Assembly (NCBI GenBank): GCA_040757655.1
Contig: JBFLWV010000064.1
Location: 1 to 23,697, forward strand
DNA length: 23,697 nucleotides
DNA from: 2-02-FULL-49-11 sp040757655
GTDB taxonomy: Bacteria > Patescibacteriota > Patescibacteriia > 2-02-FULL-49-11
Direction of reading: 5' to 3'
The notes under the pieces: generated by a model
Databases searched by the model: none
Seen by the model: only the letters and a program-made list of their open reading frames with translations
What the model was told of the DNA's origin: nothing
Shown here: positions 7,244-13,707 of the stretch, piece after piece
How the letters are laid out: each line of letters starts with the position of its first letter
How positions within the stretch are numbered: the stretch's first letter is position 1
Made by a program: the position numbers and the translations under genes

Positions 7244-7267
7244 TAAAGGGCCAGGATTCGAACCTGG
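7244..7267 (-). pseudogene. tRNA 3'-half remnant (T arm plus acceptor strand)
   Basis: On the minus strand, CCAGG-TTCGAAT-CCTGG is a perfect T arm followed by CCCTTTA, which would be the 3' acceptor strand of a tRNA. The matching 5' strand TAAAGGG and the D and anticodon arms are not found upstream; the intact tRNA-Gln occupies that place. It looks like a tRNA that lost its 5' half. Confidence 0.55.
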
Positions 7268-7295
7268 ATTCATGGCTCCCCGCCTACCAAAGCCA

Positions 7296-7366
7296 CTGCC
7301 GAGGAAGGAGTCGAACCTTCATACTGGGATCCAAAGTCCCATGTCCTACCATTAGACGACCCGGCA
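7296..7366 (-). tRNA. tRNA-Gln (anticodon UUG)
   Basis: On the minus strand, the acceptor TGCCGGG (7366-7360) pairs with CTCGGCA (7303-7297), with one G-T wobble. The anticodon stem TGGGA/TCCCA encloses CTTTGGA, giving TTG. The T arm is GAAGG-TTCGACT-CCTTC. The discriminator is G (7296) and CCA is not encoded, unlike the tRNA-Leu in this window. It lies between ftsX and rel on their strand, flanked by two partial tRNA fragments. Confidence 0.9.
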
Positions 7367-7388
7367 AAGGCGTTGGGGGGCAGGCAAA

Positions 7389-7418
7389 CTCCCATGTCCT
7401 ACCATTAGACGAACCCGG
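7389..7418 (-). pseudogene. Partial duplicate of the tRNA-Gln 5' half
   Basis: A 22-base identical block (7391-7412, D arm plus the start of the anticodon arm) repeats the intact gene at 7337-7358. It then continues with an extra A into the acceptor-like CCCGG. The 3' half is absent, with unrelated G-rich sequence in its place. It is most likely a remnant of a tandem tRNA array broken by unequal recombination. Confidence 0.65.
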
Positions 7419-7439
7419 AAAACAGTGCGGGGCTTCTTA

Positions 7440-8354
7440 TCACACTTTGAGGTATTTCGCCATTGCGATCATTGAGGAGATGGAGGTGAGAAGCAGTATC
7501 AAGATCAGCTCAAATCCAACAATACTTCCTAGATGTGACGTGAGATATCCTCTGAGATTAAAGCCGATACCACTGAGGAATTCATTGAGAGAAGGAGTGA
7601 GGGAATTGAGGAAAGGTAATGCGACAGCCCAGAAGATCGCGCAGGATAGTATAGTGTAGAGCAAGGCTTCAATCAAGAACGGCCCTCGGATGAACCCGTT
7701 GGTGGCGCCCACCAAGCGCATGATACTGATTTCATCACGGTGGCTGTAGATGCCCATGCGTATGGCATTGAAGACGATAAGGATTGCGATGAGCGCAAAG
7801 AATCCACTCACCACATACCCCAACGTCCGCACTCTCCCGCTCAGGTCTTCGATCCGTGCGACAATCCGCTCATAGCTTCCCGTATCCATCCGCTCTATGT
7901 CTTTCGTGAGCTCCATTTCATCTATCCTTTTCAGCAGAGTTTGGTAATAGTCGAGAGAACTCAAGCGGAGCGTGAGCGTCGCGCCGAATGGATTTTCGGT
8001 GAGGGCGTTTAATGTCTTTATGACCGTGGGATCTTGGGCGTGGTTGGTACGGAATGTGGAAAGAGATTCCTCTGCAGTGGTAAGAGTGACTAAGGAGAGG
8101 TAGGGCAAGCCTTGCAAGATGTCTTGCACCTCTTCCACACGCATCTGCGGCACGACGGGTTTAAATGTGATTGCGATATCCAGCGCACTCTTTACGCTCG
8201 TGAGCGCTTGCTCGCTTATTACGTTCAACAGGATGAGCGACGTGAGGGAACAGAGGGTGAGGAAAATAATGGTAATAGTCACCACTGAAAGCCAGATATT
8301 GCGCCAGAAATTCTGGAAGGCGAATTTTATCATGCGGGCGAGAGAGAGGAGCAT
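7440..8354 (-). CDS. ftsX: FtsX, permease-like subunit of the cell-division FtsEX complex
   Basis: FtsX anchors the FtsE ATPase in the membrane and transmits its ATP cycle to peptidoglycan hydrolases at the septum. The 304-residue protein has the FtsX topology: TM1 around 20-45 (NIWLSVVTITIIFLTL), an extracellular domain of about 110 residues, then three membrane segments (GYVVSGFFALIAILIVF, EALLYTILSCAIFWAV, FELILILLLTSISSM). The frame opens at 8375, but the first seven codons lie in an intergenic palindrome. ATG 8354 (MLLSLARMIKF) is preferred; ATG 8333 (MIKFAFQNFW) is also possible. It follows ftsE by 121 bp of repeat. Confidence 0.9.
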   Translation of the reverse strand: MLLSLARMIKFAFQNFWRNIWLSVVTITIIFLTLCSLTSLILLNVISEQALTSVKSALDIAITFKPVVPQMRVEEVQDILQGLPYLSLVTLTTAEESLSTFRTNHAQDPTVIKTLNALTENPFGATLTLRLSSLDYYQTLLKRIDEMELTKDIERMDTGSYERIVARIEDLSGRVRTLGYVVSGFFALIAILIVFNAIRMGIYSHRDEISIMRLVGATNGFIRGPFLIEALLYTILSCAIFWAVALPFLNSLTPSLNEFLSGIGFNLRGYLTSHLGSIVGFELILILLLTSISSMIAMAKYLKV

Positions 8355-8357
8355 ATG

Positions 8358-8474
8358 AGGAAATCCAAAGTCCAAAATCCAAATACCAAAATGATATCTG
8401 ATAATCCAAAAAGTTGAAAGATTTGTCCCCGCAGGGACTCCTCAATTTTGGTTTTTGTGATTTGATATTTGCAT
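8358..8474. repeat. Long intergenic hairpin (family A), ftsE-ftsX spacer
   Basis: AT-rich arms of the aatccaaaatcc / ggattttgg type flank an inner GC palindrome GTCCCCGCAGGGAC near 8424-8437. It fills the spacer and ends at the ftsX start region. Sister copies are at 9196-9303, 11702-11800, 12795-12896, 13593-13707 and 14198-14306. Confidence 0.75.
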
Positions 8475-8475
8475 C

Positions 8476-9183
8476 TTATATCACGTATCTCCCCACTTGT
8501 TTGTCTGAAGATACCATACCTTGATCCAACGTGATTACCCTTTTTTTCAGTGAATTGACCGCATCGCGATTGTGGGTCACAAGGAGCACGGTGGTGCCAA
8601 GCTCGTTTATTTTCACCAAGAGATCGATGATTTCACGGGTGTTGATGGAGTCGAGGTTCCCGGTGGGCTCGTCCGCAACAAGAATTTTAGGATGGTGCAC
8701 GAGGGCGCGGGCAATGCTCACCCGTTGTTGTTCTCCTCCGGAGAGCTGGCGGGGGAAGCGTTCCATCTTCGAATCCAGCCCCACGATGGCGAGCACCTGC
8801 GGCACCACCTCTTTTACCTGCGCGCGGGGAGCACCGGCAACCTGGAGCGCAAACGCAACGTTTTCCCGTACGGTTTTTCTTGGAAGCAATTTGAAATCTT
8901 GGAATACCACGCCGATTTGCCGGCGCAGCAGAGGAATATCACCGTGGCGTATGTTCGTGATATCCCACCCTCCCACCACCACACGTCCTTTTGTGGGGTG
9001 TTCCTCTGCAATAATGAGGCGCACCAGGGTCGTTTTACCTGTGCCGCTTTGGCCCACAATAGAGACAAATTCCCCGCTTTGGATGGTCACATTCACCTCC
9101 CGCACCGCATAGGTGTGGGGAGGGTAGAATTTAGAAACATTGCGAAATTGAATGATAGGGATAGTTTCTATCTGCGAAGGCAT
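8476..9183 (-). CDS. ftsE: FtsE, ABC-type ATPase of the FtsEX division complex
   Basis: FtsE is the cytoplasmic ATPase that drives FtsX. The 235-residue protein has Walker A GQSGTGKTT (44-52), Q-loop VVFQDFKLL (92-100), signature LSGGEQQR (148-154), Walker B ILVADEP (167-173) and the switch histidine in LLVTHNR. The frame extends 30 codons upstream to 9273, but that extension reads the intergenic palindrome and has no family similarity. ATG 9183 (MPSQIETIPIIQF) is the start by family alignment, with a short AAGG just before it. It sits between the RlpA-like gene and ftsX on the same strand. Confidence 0.95.
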   Translation of the reverse strand: MPSQIETIPIIQFRNVSKFYPPHTYAVREVNVTIQSGEFVSIVGQSGTGKTTLVRLIIAEEHPTKGRVVVGGWDITNIRHGDIPLLRRQIGVVFQDFKLLPRKTVRENVAFALQVAGAPRAQVKEVVPQVLAIVGLDSKMERFPRQLSGGEQQRVSIARALVHHPKILVADEPTGNLDSINTREIIDLLVKINELGTTVLLVTHNRDAVNSLKKRVITLDQGMVSSDKQVGRYVI

Positions 9184-9195
9184 AACCTTAATGTA

Positions 9196-9303
9196 AGATC
9201 CAAAATCCAAATACCAAAATGATAAATGATAATCCAAAATGTTGTTGAAGAAATCGTCCCGGAGGGACACCATTATTTTGGATTTTGGGATTTGGTTTTT
9301 GCA
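9196..9303. repeat. Long intergenic hairpin (family A), rlpA-like to ftsE spacer
   Basis: The arms atccaaaatccaaa and tttggattttggga flank a GC core CGTCCCGGAGGGAC (near 9256-9270). It fills the 120-bp spacer and, on the minus strand, runs to within about 13 bp of the ftsE ATG. Confidence 0.75.
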
Positions 9304-10188
9304 TTATTGTATCACCTCCACTCTCACTGGCATCACCCCTCCGCGCGTGAGACCTATCTTTTTATATGCTACGTAATCAAGATCAATGATCCTCTCTGTC
9401 CATTCTTCAGGCCCGTAATCGTTAATGCGCACCTTTACGGATTTTCCTGTTCGTGCACTGCCAGAGATGTTCGTCACTTTCAGTATAGTTTTTTTTGGCA
9501 GAAAGCGGAAGGCAGCGCAATTGCACCCTTTCCATTTATACCAACTCGCAATACCTTCATAGATCGTTTCGCTCTCCCGCACGATGAAGCGGCCAAAGGG
9601 GAGCGGGTAGGGCGCGGAAACGGTGTGGTCGTCAAAATCGGTCGTGCTCGGGAGATCACGCCATTGTACGCGCAGGTTGTCCCAGAAGCTGATGATTTTT
9701 TTCTTATAATACGGACCACTGGTGGGGAATGTTATGGTGAGCGGGGAAGTGGGGATCCATGGTTTAATTACTGGGCTCGTGACGTCAATCTGCCATACGG
9801 TTGTGGTGGTGGTTGTGGCGTTCCATGCTTCCAGAGGAAGTTCTTCAGGGAGCAGTTGTCGAATCTCGACAGTGAGCGGCGTTGACGTGGTTTTTAGCAG
9901 AACAAGTTCTACGCCTGGTGTGGTGGTCACGCGAGCGCCAAGAGCAAGCGAGTCTTGCGAGAGTTCAAACTGCGCGGTAAATAATTGAGGTGTGAAGGGA
10001 GGAGCTGCCTCCGCGATCACCTCATGTGTCGTGGTAGCAATGAGGGCGGTGCTGGTGGCGGTTTGCGCGCGTGCTTCAAGGACGCTGCCATCATATATCC
10101 ATGCTACCGCTATCAGTGCGCACGCTCCCACACGCCACATGAATGGTGTGAACGTGTGAAATGTGTAAATGGAGCGATGTAAATTCAT
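9304..10188 (-). CDS. Secreted or membrane-anchored RlpA-like double-psi beta-barrel protein
   Basis: This is a cell-wall-associated protein of 294 residues. An N-terminal signal or anchor segment lies at about 17-34. A Thr/Pro-rich extracellular region of about 160 residues has low-complexity Thr runs (124-130). The C-terminal RlpA-like double-psi barrel (210-294) is recognised from EGIASWYKWKG, LPKKTILKVTN, SVKVRINDYGP and RIIDLDYVAYKKIGL. Proteobacterial RlpA is a septal lytic transglycosylase. Here the family AAHRTLPFG reads CAAFRFLPK, so the usual His is Phe and lytic activity is uncertain. Adjacency to ftsEX on the same strand suggests a division or wall role, possibly as the FtsEX-controlled partner (inference). 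The start could be Met1 or Met17. Confidence 0.75.
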   Translation of the reverse strand: MNLHRSIYTFHTFTPFMWRVGACALIAVAWIYDGSVLEARAQTATSTALIATTTHEVIAEAAPPFTPQLFTAQFELSQDSLALGARVTTTPGVELVLLKTTSTPLTVEIRQLLPEELPLEAWNATTTTTTVWQIDVTSPVIKPWIPTSPLTITFPTSGPYYKKKIISFWDNLRVQWRDLPSTTDFDDHTVSAPYPLPFGRFIVRESETIYEGIASWYKWKGCNCAAFRFLPKKTILKVTNISGSARTGKSVKVRINDYGPEEWTERIIDLDYVAYKKIGLTRGGVMPVRVEVIQ

Positions 10189-10198
10189 GAGTAGTTAA

Positions 10199-10228
10199 AG
10201 GATACCAAATTTTGTCACTTTACGGCAA
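10199..10228 (-). promoter_or_regulatory. Promoter of the rlpA-like/ftsE/ftsX block
   Basis: Minus strand: TTGCCG (10228-10223), an 18-bp spacer, then TATCCT (10204-10199), 11 bp before ATG 10188. The leader would be only a few bases long. It is back to back with the GGDEF gene promoter. Confidence 0.5.
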
Positions 10229-10249
10229 CTTTCTCTCACTATTAAATTG

Positions 10250-10258
10250 TGATATAAT
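10250..10258 (+). promoter_or_regulatory. Extended -10 promoter of the GGDEF gene
   Basis: TGATATAAT is a consensus extended -10 (TATAAT 10253-10258). No good -35 is seen 17 bp upstream. The start codon GTG 10282 follows after a short leader with AGAGGA. Confidence 0.6.
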
Positions 10259-10281
10259 CTCTATAAGTAAGAGGAATAATT

Positions 10282-11199
10282 GTGAATATTAATATGGGAG
10301 AACTTGAACGACAATATCCCAGTCAGCTCGCAGAGAGTTTTGATAAAGCGCCGCTGGGAGAGAAGCCGAAGATATTTTATTGTCTCGTTGAGGAAAGAGC
10401 AAAAAAAATTGGAGTAAGCACGGAAACACTGCTGGCATTGCTTGGGCATAGTGAATATGGATTGCGCAGTTTTGCAGACCCAAACAATCCTGATCGCGAG
10501 ATGAGCTCACCTCTAATGATTGAGACGATGTTCCAAAAGGCGGAACAAGAAATGCTCAGCTTCATTGATAGATTAACAAAAGTATGGAACAGGCGATACC
10601 TCGAATACATATTCCCCATATTACAGACAAGTGCGTGCGGCGATGGCGTCGCGCACGAACAGCGAAGAAAAAAACTGGATATGTCAACTGAACAAATAAA
10701 ACCGCCAACCTTCTCGTGTATCATGATTGATATTGATAATTTCAAGAAGTTTAACGATATATTCGGCCATAGTGCTGGCGATAAAGTGCTGATGAAAGTG
10801 GCGCAGATAATCAATACCGCAGTACGGAAGGATGATATAGTGGGCAGATATGGAGGCGAAGAATTCGTCGTGTATGCCATGGATGCAAACGGTGAAGCTG
10901 GTGAGCTTGCTGAGAGAATTCGGTCTTTAGTTGAACATGGAGCCATATCATTTAAAGATAATGAAGGAAACGAGCTCAAGGTGACTATTAGTCTGGGGGT
11001 ATCGTCTTTTGTTCCTCAGCCGGAGGGAACTGAGTATGGAAGCATTGATAAATCAACCATGCATCAACACGCTGATGCAGCGCTGTATGCCGCAAAAAAG
11101 CACGGAAAAAATCGGGTGTGGTATCACGATCTTGACAAGAAAGAGGCGGAGCCATACCTCCATCACAAAGGAAGACACATTTCGAAGCCGTATAAATGA
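10282..11199 (+). CDS. GGDEF-domain diguanylate cyclase
   Basis: The enzyme class makes the second messenger c-di-GMP from two GTP. The 305-residue protein has an N-terminal helical region of unknown type (1-90, no membrane segment seen) and a GGDEF domain (about 92-280): DRLTKVWNRRYLE (96-108), MIDIDNFKKFNDIFGH (148-163), and the active-site motif GGEEF (191-195). An allosteric I-site RKDD (182-185) lies exactly five residues before it, so product inhibition is predicted. The 20-residue tail is basic. GTG 10282 is chosen because AGAGGA (10269-10274) is well spaced from it; ATG 10294 is the alternative. It is divergent from the rlpA-like gene. Confidence 0.9.
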   Translation: MNINMGELERQYPSQLAESFDKAPLGEKPKIFYCLVEERAKKIGVSTETLLALLGHSEYGLRSFADPNNPDREMSSPLMIETMFQKAEQEMLSFIDRLTKVWNRRYLEYIFPILQTSACGDGVAHEQRRKKLDMSTEQIKPPTFSCIMIDIDNFKKFNDIFGHSAGDKVLMKVAQIINTAVRKDDIVGRYGGEEFVVYAMDANGEAGELAERIRSLVEHGAISFKDNEGNELKVTISLGVSSFVPQPEGTEYGSIDKSTMHQHADAALYAAKKHGKNRVWYHDLDKKEAEPYLHHKGRHISKPYK

Positions 11200-11210
11200 T
11201 TTTTTAGCCT

Positions 11211-11359
11211 GTAACTGCTCACTGAGGTCATCGCAATTCTCACGATTCGACCCCCTCTTTCATTTCCCCCTTCCTCGGGGGAGAACCTATAGAGAGTTAG
11301 TCCTCCCCATAAAAAGGGGGAGGATTAAGGAGAGGGTGTTATGTTCAGTGAGCAGTTAC
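11211..11359. mobile_element. 149-bp non-autonomous element, second copy of the GTAACTGCTCACTGA family
   Basis: The ends GTAACTGCTCACTGA (11211-11225) and its exact complement (11345-11359) match the TIRs of the 1743-2052 element. The interior is unrelated to that element and carries CCCCCTC/GAGGGGG palindromes of family B. It has no ORF of note. It starts 11 bp after the GGDEF stop codon and may act as its terminator. Confidence 0.65.
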
Positions 11360-11370
11360 CCCCTGCTGCC

Positions 11371-11399
11371 TTGCGAGAAATAATAATGTTTGATATAGT
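11371..11399 (+). promoter_or_regulatory. Candidate promoter upstream of secE
   Basis: TTGCGA (11371-11376), a 17-bp spacer, then TATAGT (11394-11399). Transcription would begin near 11406 and immediately meet the hairpin at 11419-11438. Confidence 0.5.
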
Positions 11400-11418
11400 A
11401 GTGCAAGATGTACACAAG

Positions 11419-11438
11419 CCCCCAAGGAGGGGGTTTTT
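11419..11438 (+). terminator. Short intrinsic terminator or attenuator before secE
   Basis: CCCCC-aagga-GGGGG followed directly by TTTTT. It lies about 13 nt after the predicted transcription start and 70 bp before secE. The loop resembles a Shine-Dalgarno (aagga). Confidence 0.7.
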
Positions 11439-11445
11439 GAGACCC

Positions 11446-11490
11446 ACAGACGCTGATACACGCAGATAAGACGCAGATAAACGCAGAGAT
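11446..11490. repeat. ACGCAGAT-type short tandem repeat (family C), intergenic copy
   Basis: Variants of ACGCAGATA occur at about 12-14 bp intervals (acacgcagataag, acgcagataa, acgcagagat). The same motif is found in frame inside gatB (18393-18435) and in reverse orientation in the thrS leader (23331-23367). Confidence 0.6.
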
Positions 11491-11509
11491 AATTGTAATT
11501 ATTATTGCT

Positions 11510-11701
11510 ATGGCTCTCGTTCAAGGCATTATTCAATACTTAAAAGACTCGCGGGCGGAATTGCGGCGGGTGGCATGGCCGTCAAAAGAGACTACGAAAA
11601 GTCATACGTTTTTGGTTATTGGCATAAGCCTCGCGGTAGCGATTTTTTTAGGCGCGCTGGATTATGCGTTTAACTGGCTGTTAGAGAGGTTTATATTGTG
11701 A
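11510..11701 (+). CDS. secE: SecE, essential subunit of the SecYEG translocon
   Basis: SecE clamps SecY and is needed for protein export. The 63-residue single-pass form is the usual short bacterial type. The amphipathic helix and signature YLKDSRAELRRVAWPSKETT (10-29) precede one membrane helix at about 34-57. Its place upstream of nusG-rplK-rplA is the conserved arrangement. No Shine-Dalgarno is evident. Confidence 0.93.
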   Translation: MALVQGIIQYLKDSRAELRRVAWPSKETTKSHTFLVIGISLAVAIFLGALDYAFNWLLERFIL

Positions 11702-11800
11702 AACCAAATCCAATACCTAAAAACCAACATTATGGAGCCCCGACTAGCTAGTCGGGGCGGAATACCTTCATTTTGACTTTTGATTTTTGAGTTTTGCATT
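11702..11800. repeat. Intergenic hairpin (family A variant), secE-nusG spacer
   Basis: The AT-rich flanks resemble the other family A copies but are less regular. The GC core is a strong palindrome GCCCCGACTAGCTAGTCGGG (from about 11737). It spans nearly the whole secE-nusG spacer. Confidence 0.6.
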
Positions 11801-11810
11801 ACAATAAGGT

Positions 11811-12356
11811 ATGCCTCGTCAGACCCAACAACTTGGCCGCCGGTGGTATGTGCTCCACACCTATTCAGGGTATGAGGAAAATGTGGCGCGGAATCTGAAG
11901 CAGCGCATCGAGTCCATGGACATGGGTGATAAGATATTCAACATCTTGATTCCCACGGAGACAAAGATTAAAATCAAGGGCGGCAAACGGAAGACCGTGC
12001 GTGAAAAGATATTCCCCGGTTACGTGCTGGTAGAAATGATCGTGACAGACGATTCGTGGTACGTGGTGCGCAATACCCCCAACGTCACTGGATTTGTGGG
12101 TTCTGGCACCACACCGACGCCGGTATCTGATGAAGAGATAAAGTTGCTCCAGAAGCGCATGGGCGTGGAAGAGCCAAAATACCAGATTGACGTGAGTGTG
12201 GAATCACCAGTGCGCATCGTGGATGGGCCATTTAAAGATTTCGAAGGAAAGATCTCTGCGGTAGACGAGGCACGCGGCAAGGTAAAGGTGCTCATCTCCA
12301 TGTTTGGAAGGGAGACGCCGGTGGAACTCGACTTTTTGCAAGTTAAAAAGATTTAA
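11811..12356 (+). CDS. nusG: NusG transcription elongation/termination factor
   Basis: NusG binds RNA polymerase, suppresses pausing, and couples to Rho or ribosomal S10. The 181-residue protein has the NGN domain (about 9-110: RRWYVLHTYSGYEENVARNL, FPGYVLVEM, WYVVRNTPNVTGFVG) and a C-terminal KOW domain (about 128-181: VRIVDGPFKDFEGKISAVD). Length and order are normal. A short AAGG precedes the ATG. Confidence 0.95.
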   Translation: MPRQTQQLGRRWYVLHTYSGYEENVARNLKQRIESMDMGDKIFNILIPTETKIKIKGGKRKTVREKIFPGYVLVEMIVTDDSWYVVRNTPNVTGFVGSGTTPTPVSDEEIKLLQKRMGVEEPKYQIDVSVESPVRIVDGPFKDFEGKISAVDEARGKVKVLISMFGRETPVELDFLQVKKI

Positions 12357-12367
12357 TCAAGTGAGAT

Positions 12368-12793
12368 ATGGCGAAGAAGATAAAGACCATCATTAAGTTG
12401 CAAATCCCCGGTGGGAAGGCGACGCCGGCGCCGCCGGTGGGGACTGCATTGGGGCCGCATGGGCTCAACATTTCCGATTTCGTGTCAAAGTTCAATGAAG
12501 CATCAAAGGATCGCGTGGGTGAGATTACGCCCGTGGAGTTGACCGTGTATGAAGACCGGACTTTTAGTTTTATCCTAAAAACTCCTCCTGCCGCAGAGCT
12601 TTTGAAAAAAGCGGCGGGTATTGAGAAAGGATCAGGGAAGCCCTTACAGGAGAAGGTGGGGAAAGTGACCCGTGCGCAGGTGCGAGAGATAGCATTGAAG
12701 AAGCTGCCTGATCTCAATACGACGGATATCGAAGCGGCTACGAGGATTATTGAAGGGACGGCACGGCAGATGGGAATCATCGTTATTGAGTAA
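12368..12793 (+). CDS. rplK: Ribosomal protein L11 (uL11)
   Basis: L11 builds the GTPase-associated centre with 23S rRNA. At 141 residues it is full length: KLQIPGGKATPAPPVGTALGPHGLNI (10-35) in the N-terminal domain, and an RNA-binding C-terminal domain ending NTTDIEAATRIIEGTARQMGI. It follows nusG by 11 bp, so it is co-transcribed. Confidence 0.97.
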   Translation: MAKKIKTIIKLQIPGGKATPAPPVGTALGPHGLNISDFVSKFNEASKDRVGEITPVELTVYEDRTFSFILKTPPAAELLKKAAGIEKGSGKPLQEKVGKVTRAQVREIALKKLPDLNTTDIEAATRIIEGTARQMGIIVIE

Positions 12794-12794
12794 T

Positions 12795-12896
12795 CAAAAA
12801 ATCAAATTCCAAAATCCAAAATAGCGGTGTCCCTGCGGGACGATTCCTCAACATTTTTAATTATCATTTATCATTTTGGTATTTGGATTTTGCATT
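12795..12896. repeat. Long intergenic hairpin (family A), rplK-rplA spacer
   Basis: The arms caaattccaaaatccaaaat and attttggtatttggattttg flank the GC core TGTCCCTGCGGGACGA (near 12829). The right half, from the GC core through tttttaattatcatttatcattttgg, is nearly identical to the copy at 14198-14306. It ends about 10 bp before the rplA ATG. Confidence 0.8.
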
Positions 12897-12904
12897 AACG
12901 AAGT

Positions 12905-13588
12905 ATGTCTACGCACGGAAAACGTTATAACGAATCACAGAAATTGATCGATCCGAAAAAATCCTATACTCCCGAGGAAGCCATCGCGTTGGTAAAGCAA
13001 ACCTCGAAGGTGAAGTTTGACGCATCGGTCGAAGTGCATTACCACCTTGGTATAGATCCCAAGAAAGGTGAACAGCAGGTGCGCGGCGTGGTGGCGTTAC
13101 CCCATGGTACCGGAAGAGTAAAGCGCATCGCCGTATTTACTGAAGGTGATAAGGCGGAGGAAGCTAAGAAAGCCGGGGCGGATGTGGTTGGTGGAGAGGA
13201 GCTCATTAAGGAAATCAAGAGTTCGGAAAAGATGGATTTTGACGTGGCGGTCGCTACGCCGGACATGATGAAAGCGCTCTCGGGAATTGCGAAAATCTTA
13301 GGACCGAAAGGACTCATGCCCAGCCCCAGAAATGAGACGGTGACCATGGAAATCGGGAAAACCGTGGCTGCACTTAAAAAAGGAAAGGTAACATTTAAAA
13401 ACGACGATACGGCCAACATCCACCAGGTGATCGGCAAGGTGAGCTGGGATCAGAAAATGCTTTGGGAGAATTTCAAGACGTTCCACGAGGCGGTGAGGAA
13501 GGCAAAACCTCCCACATCTAAGGGGGTGTATTTCTTGACTATTACGCTCACGTCGTCAATGGGGCCGGGGATACGCGTGGCCATGTAA
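12905..13588 (+). CDS. rplA: Ribosomal protein L1 (uL1)
   Basis: L1 forms the mobile L1 stalk at the E site and in many bacteria represses its own operon mRNA. The 227-residue protein is full length, with GKRYNESQKLID (5-16), the central domain with ILGPKGLMPSPRNETVT (about 136-152), and the C-terminal part of domain I (SKGVYFLTITLTSSMGPGIRV). It is separated from rplK by a hairpin that occupies the place where autoregulatory mRNA structure could be. rplJ and rplL do not follow. Confidence 0.97.
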   Translation: MSTHGKRYNESQKLIDPKKSYTPEEAIALVKQTSKVKFDASVEVHYHLGIDPKKGEQQVRGVVALPHGTGRVKRIAVFTEGDKAEEAKKAGADVVGGEELIKEIKSSEKMDFDVAVATPDMMKALSGIAKILGPKGLMPSPRNETVTMEIGKTVAALKKGKVTFKNDDTANIHQVIGKVSWDQKMLWENFKTFHEAVRKAKPPTSKGVYFLTITLTSSMGPGIRVAM

Positions 13589-13592
13589 GGTA

Positions 13593-13707
13593 AAATCCAA
13601 ATCCCAAAATCCAAAATGATGGAGTCCCGACGCGGTCGGGACGATTCCCTCAAATATTTTTGGGCTATCATCTATCATTTTGGGATTTGGAGTTTGGGTT
13701 TTGGATT
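13593..13707. repeat. Long intergenic hairpin (family A), rplA to dCMP deaminase spacer
   Basis: The arms aaatccaaatcccaaaatcc and ttttgggatttggagtttgg flank the GC core AGTCCCGACGCGGTCGGGAC (near 13622-13641). The right arm runs directly into ATG 13708. Confidence 0.8.

Noticed and set aside
7240..7330. A complete second tRNA beside tRNA-Gln
   Set aside because: Only the T arm and 3' acceptor strand are present; no matching 5' strand TAAAGGG or anticodon arm could be found.
8572..9222. Long plus-strand ORF (216 codons) opposite ftsE
   Set aside because: It is a shadow of the ABC ATPase on the other strand and has no domain of its own.
9184..9273. 30-codon N-terminal extension of ftsE
   Set aside because: It translates the family A hairpin; similarity to FtsE starts at MPSQIETIPI, and the same pseudo-peptide pattern (xLSFWxLxFG) recurs before other genes.
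11446..11490. ACGCAGAT repeats as a CRISPR array
   Set aside because: Units are about 10 bp with irregular 1-4 bp gaps, no spacers of 25-40 bp, and no cas genes nearby.
13660..13707. 16-codon extension of the dCMP deaminase
   Set aside because: It is a hairpin arm read in frame; family similarity begins at ATG 13708.
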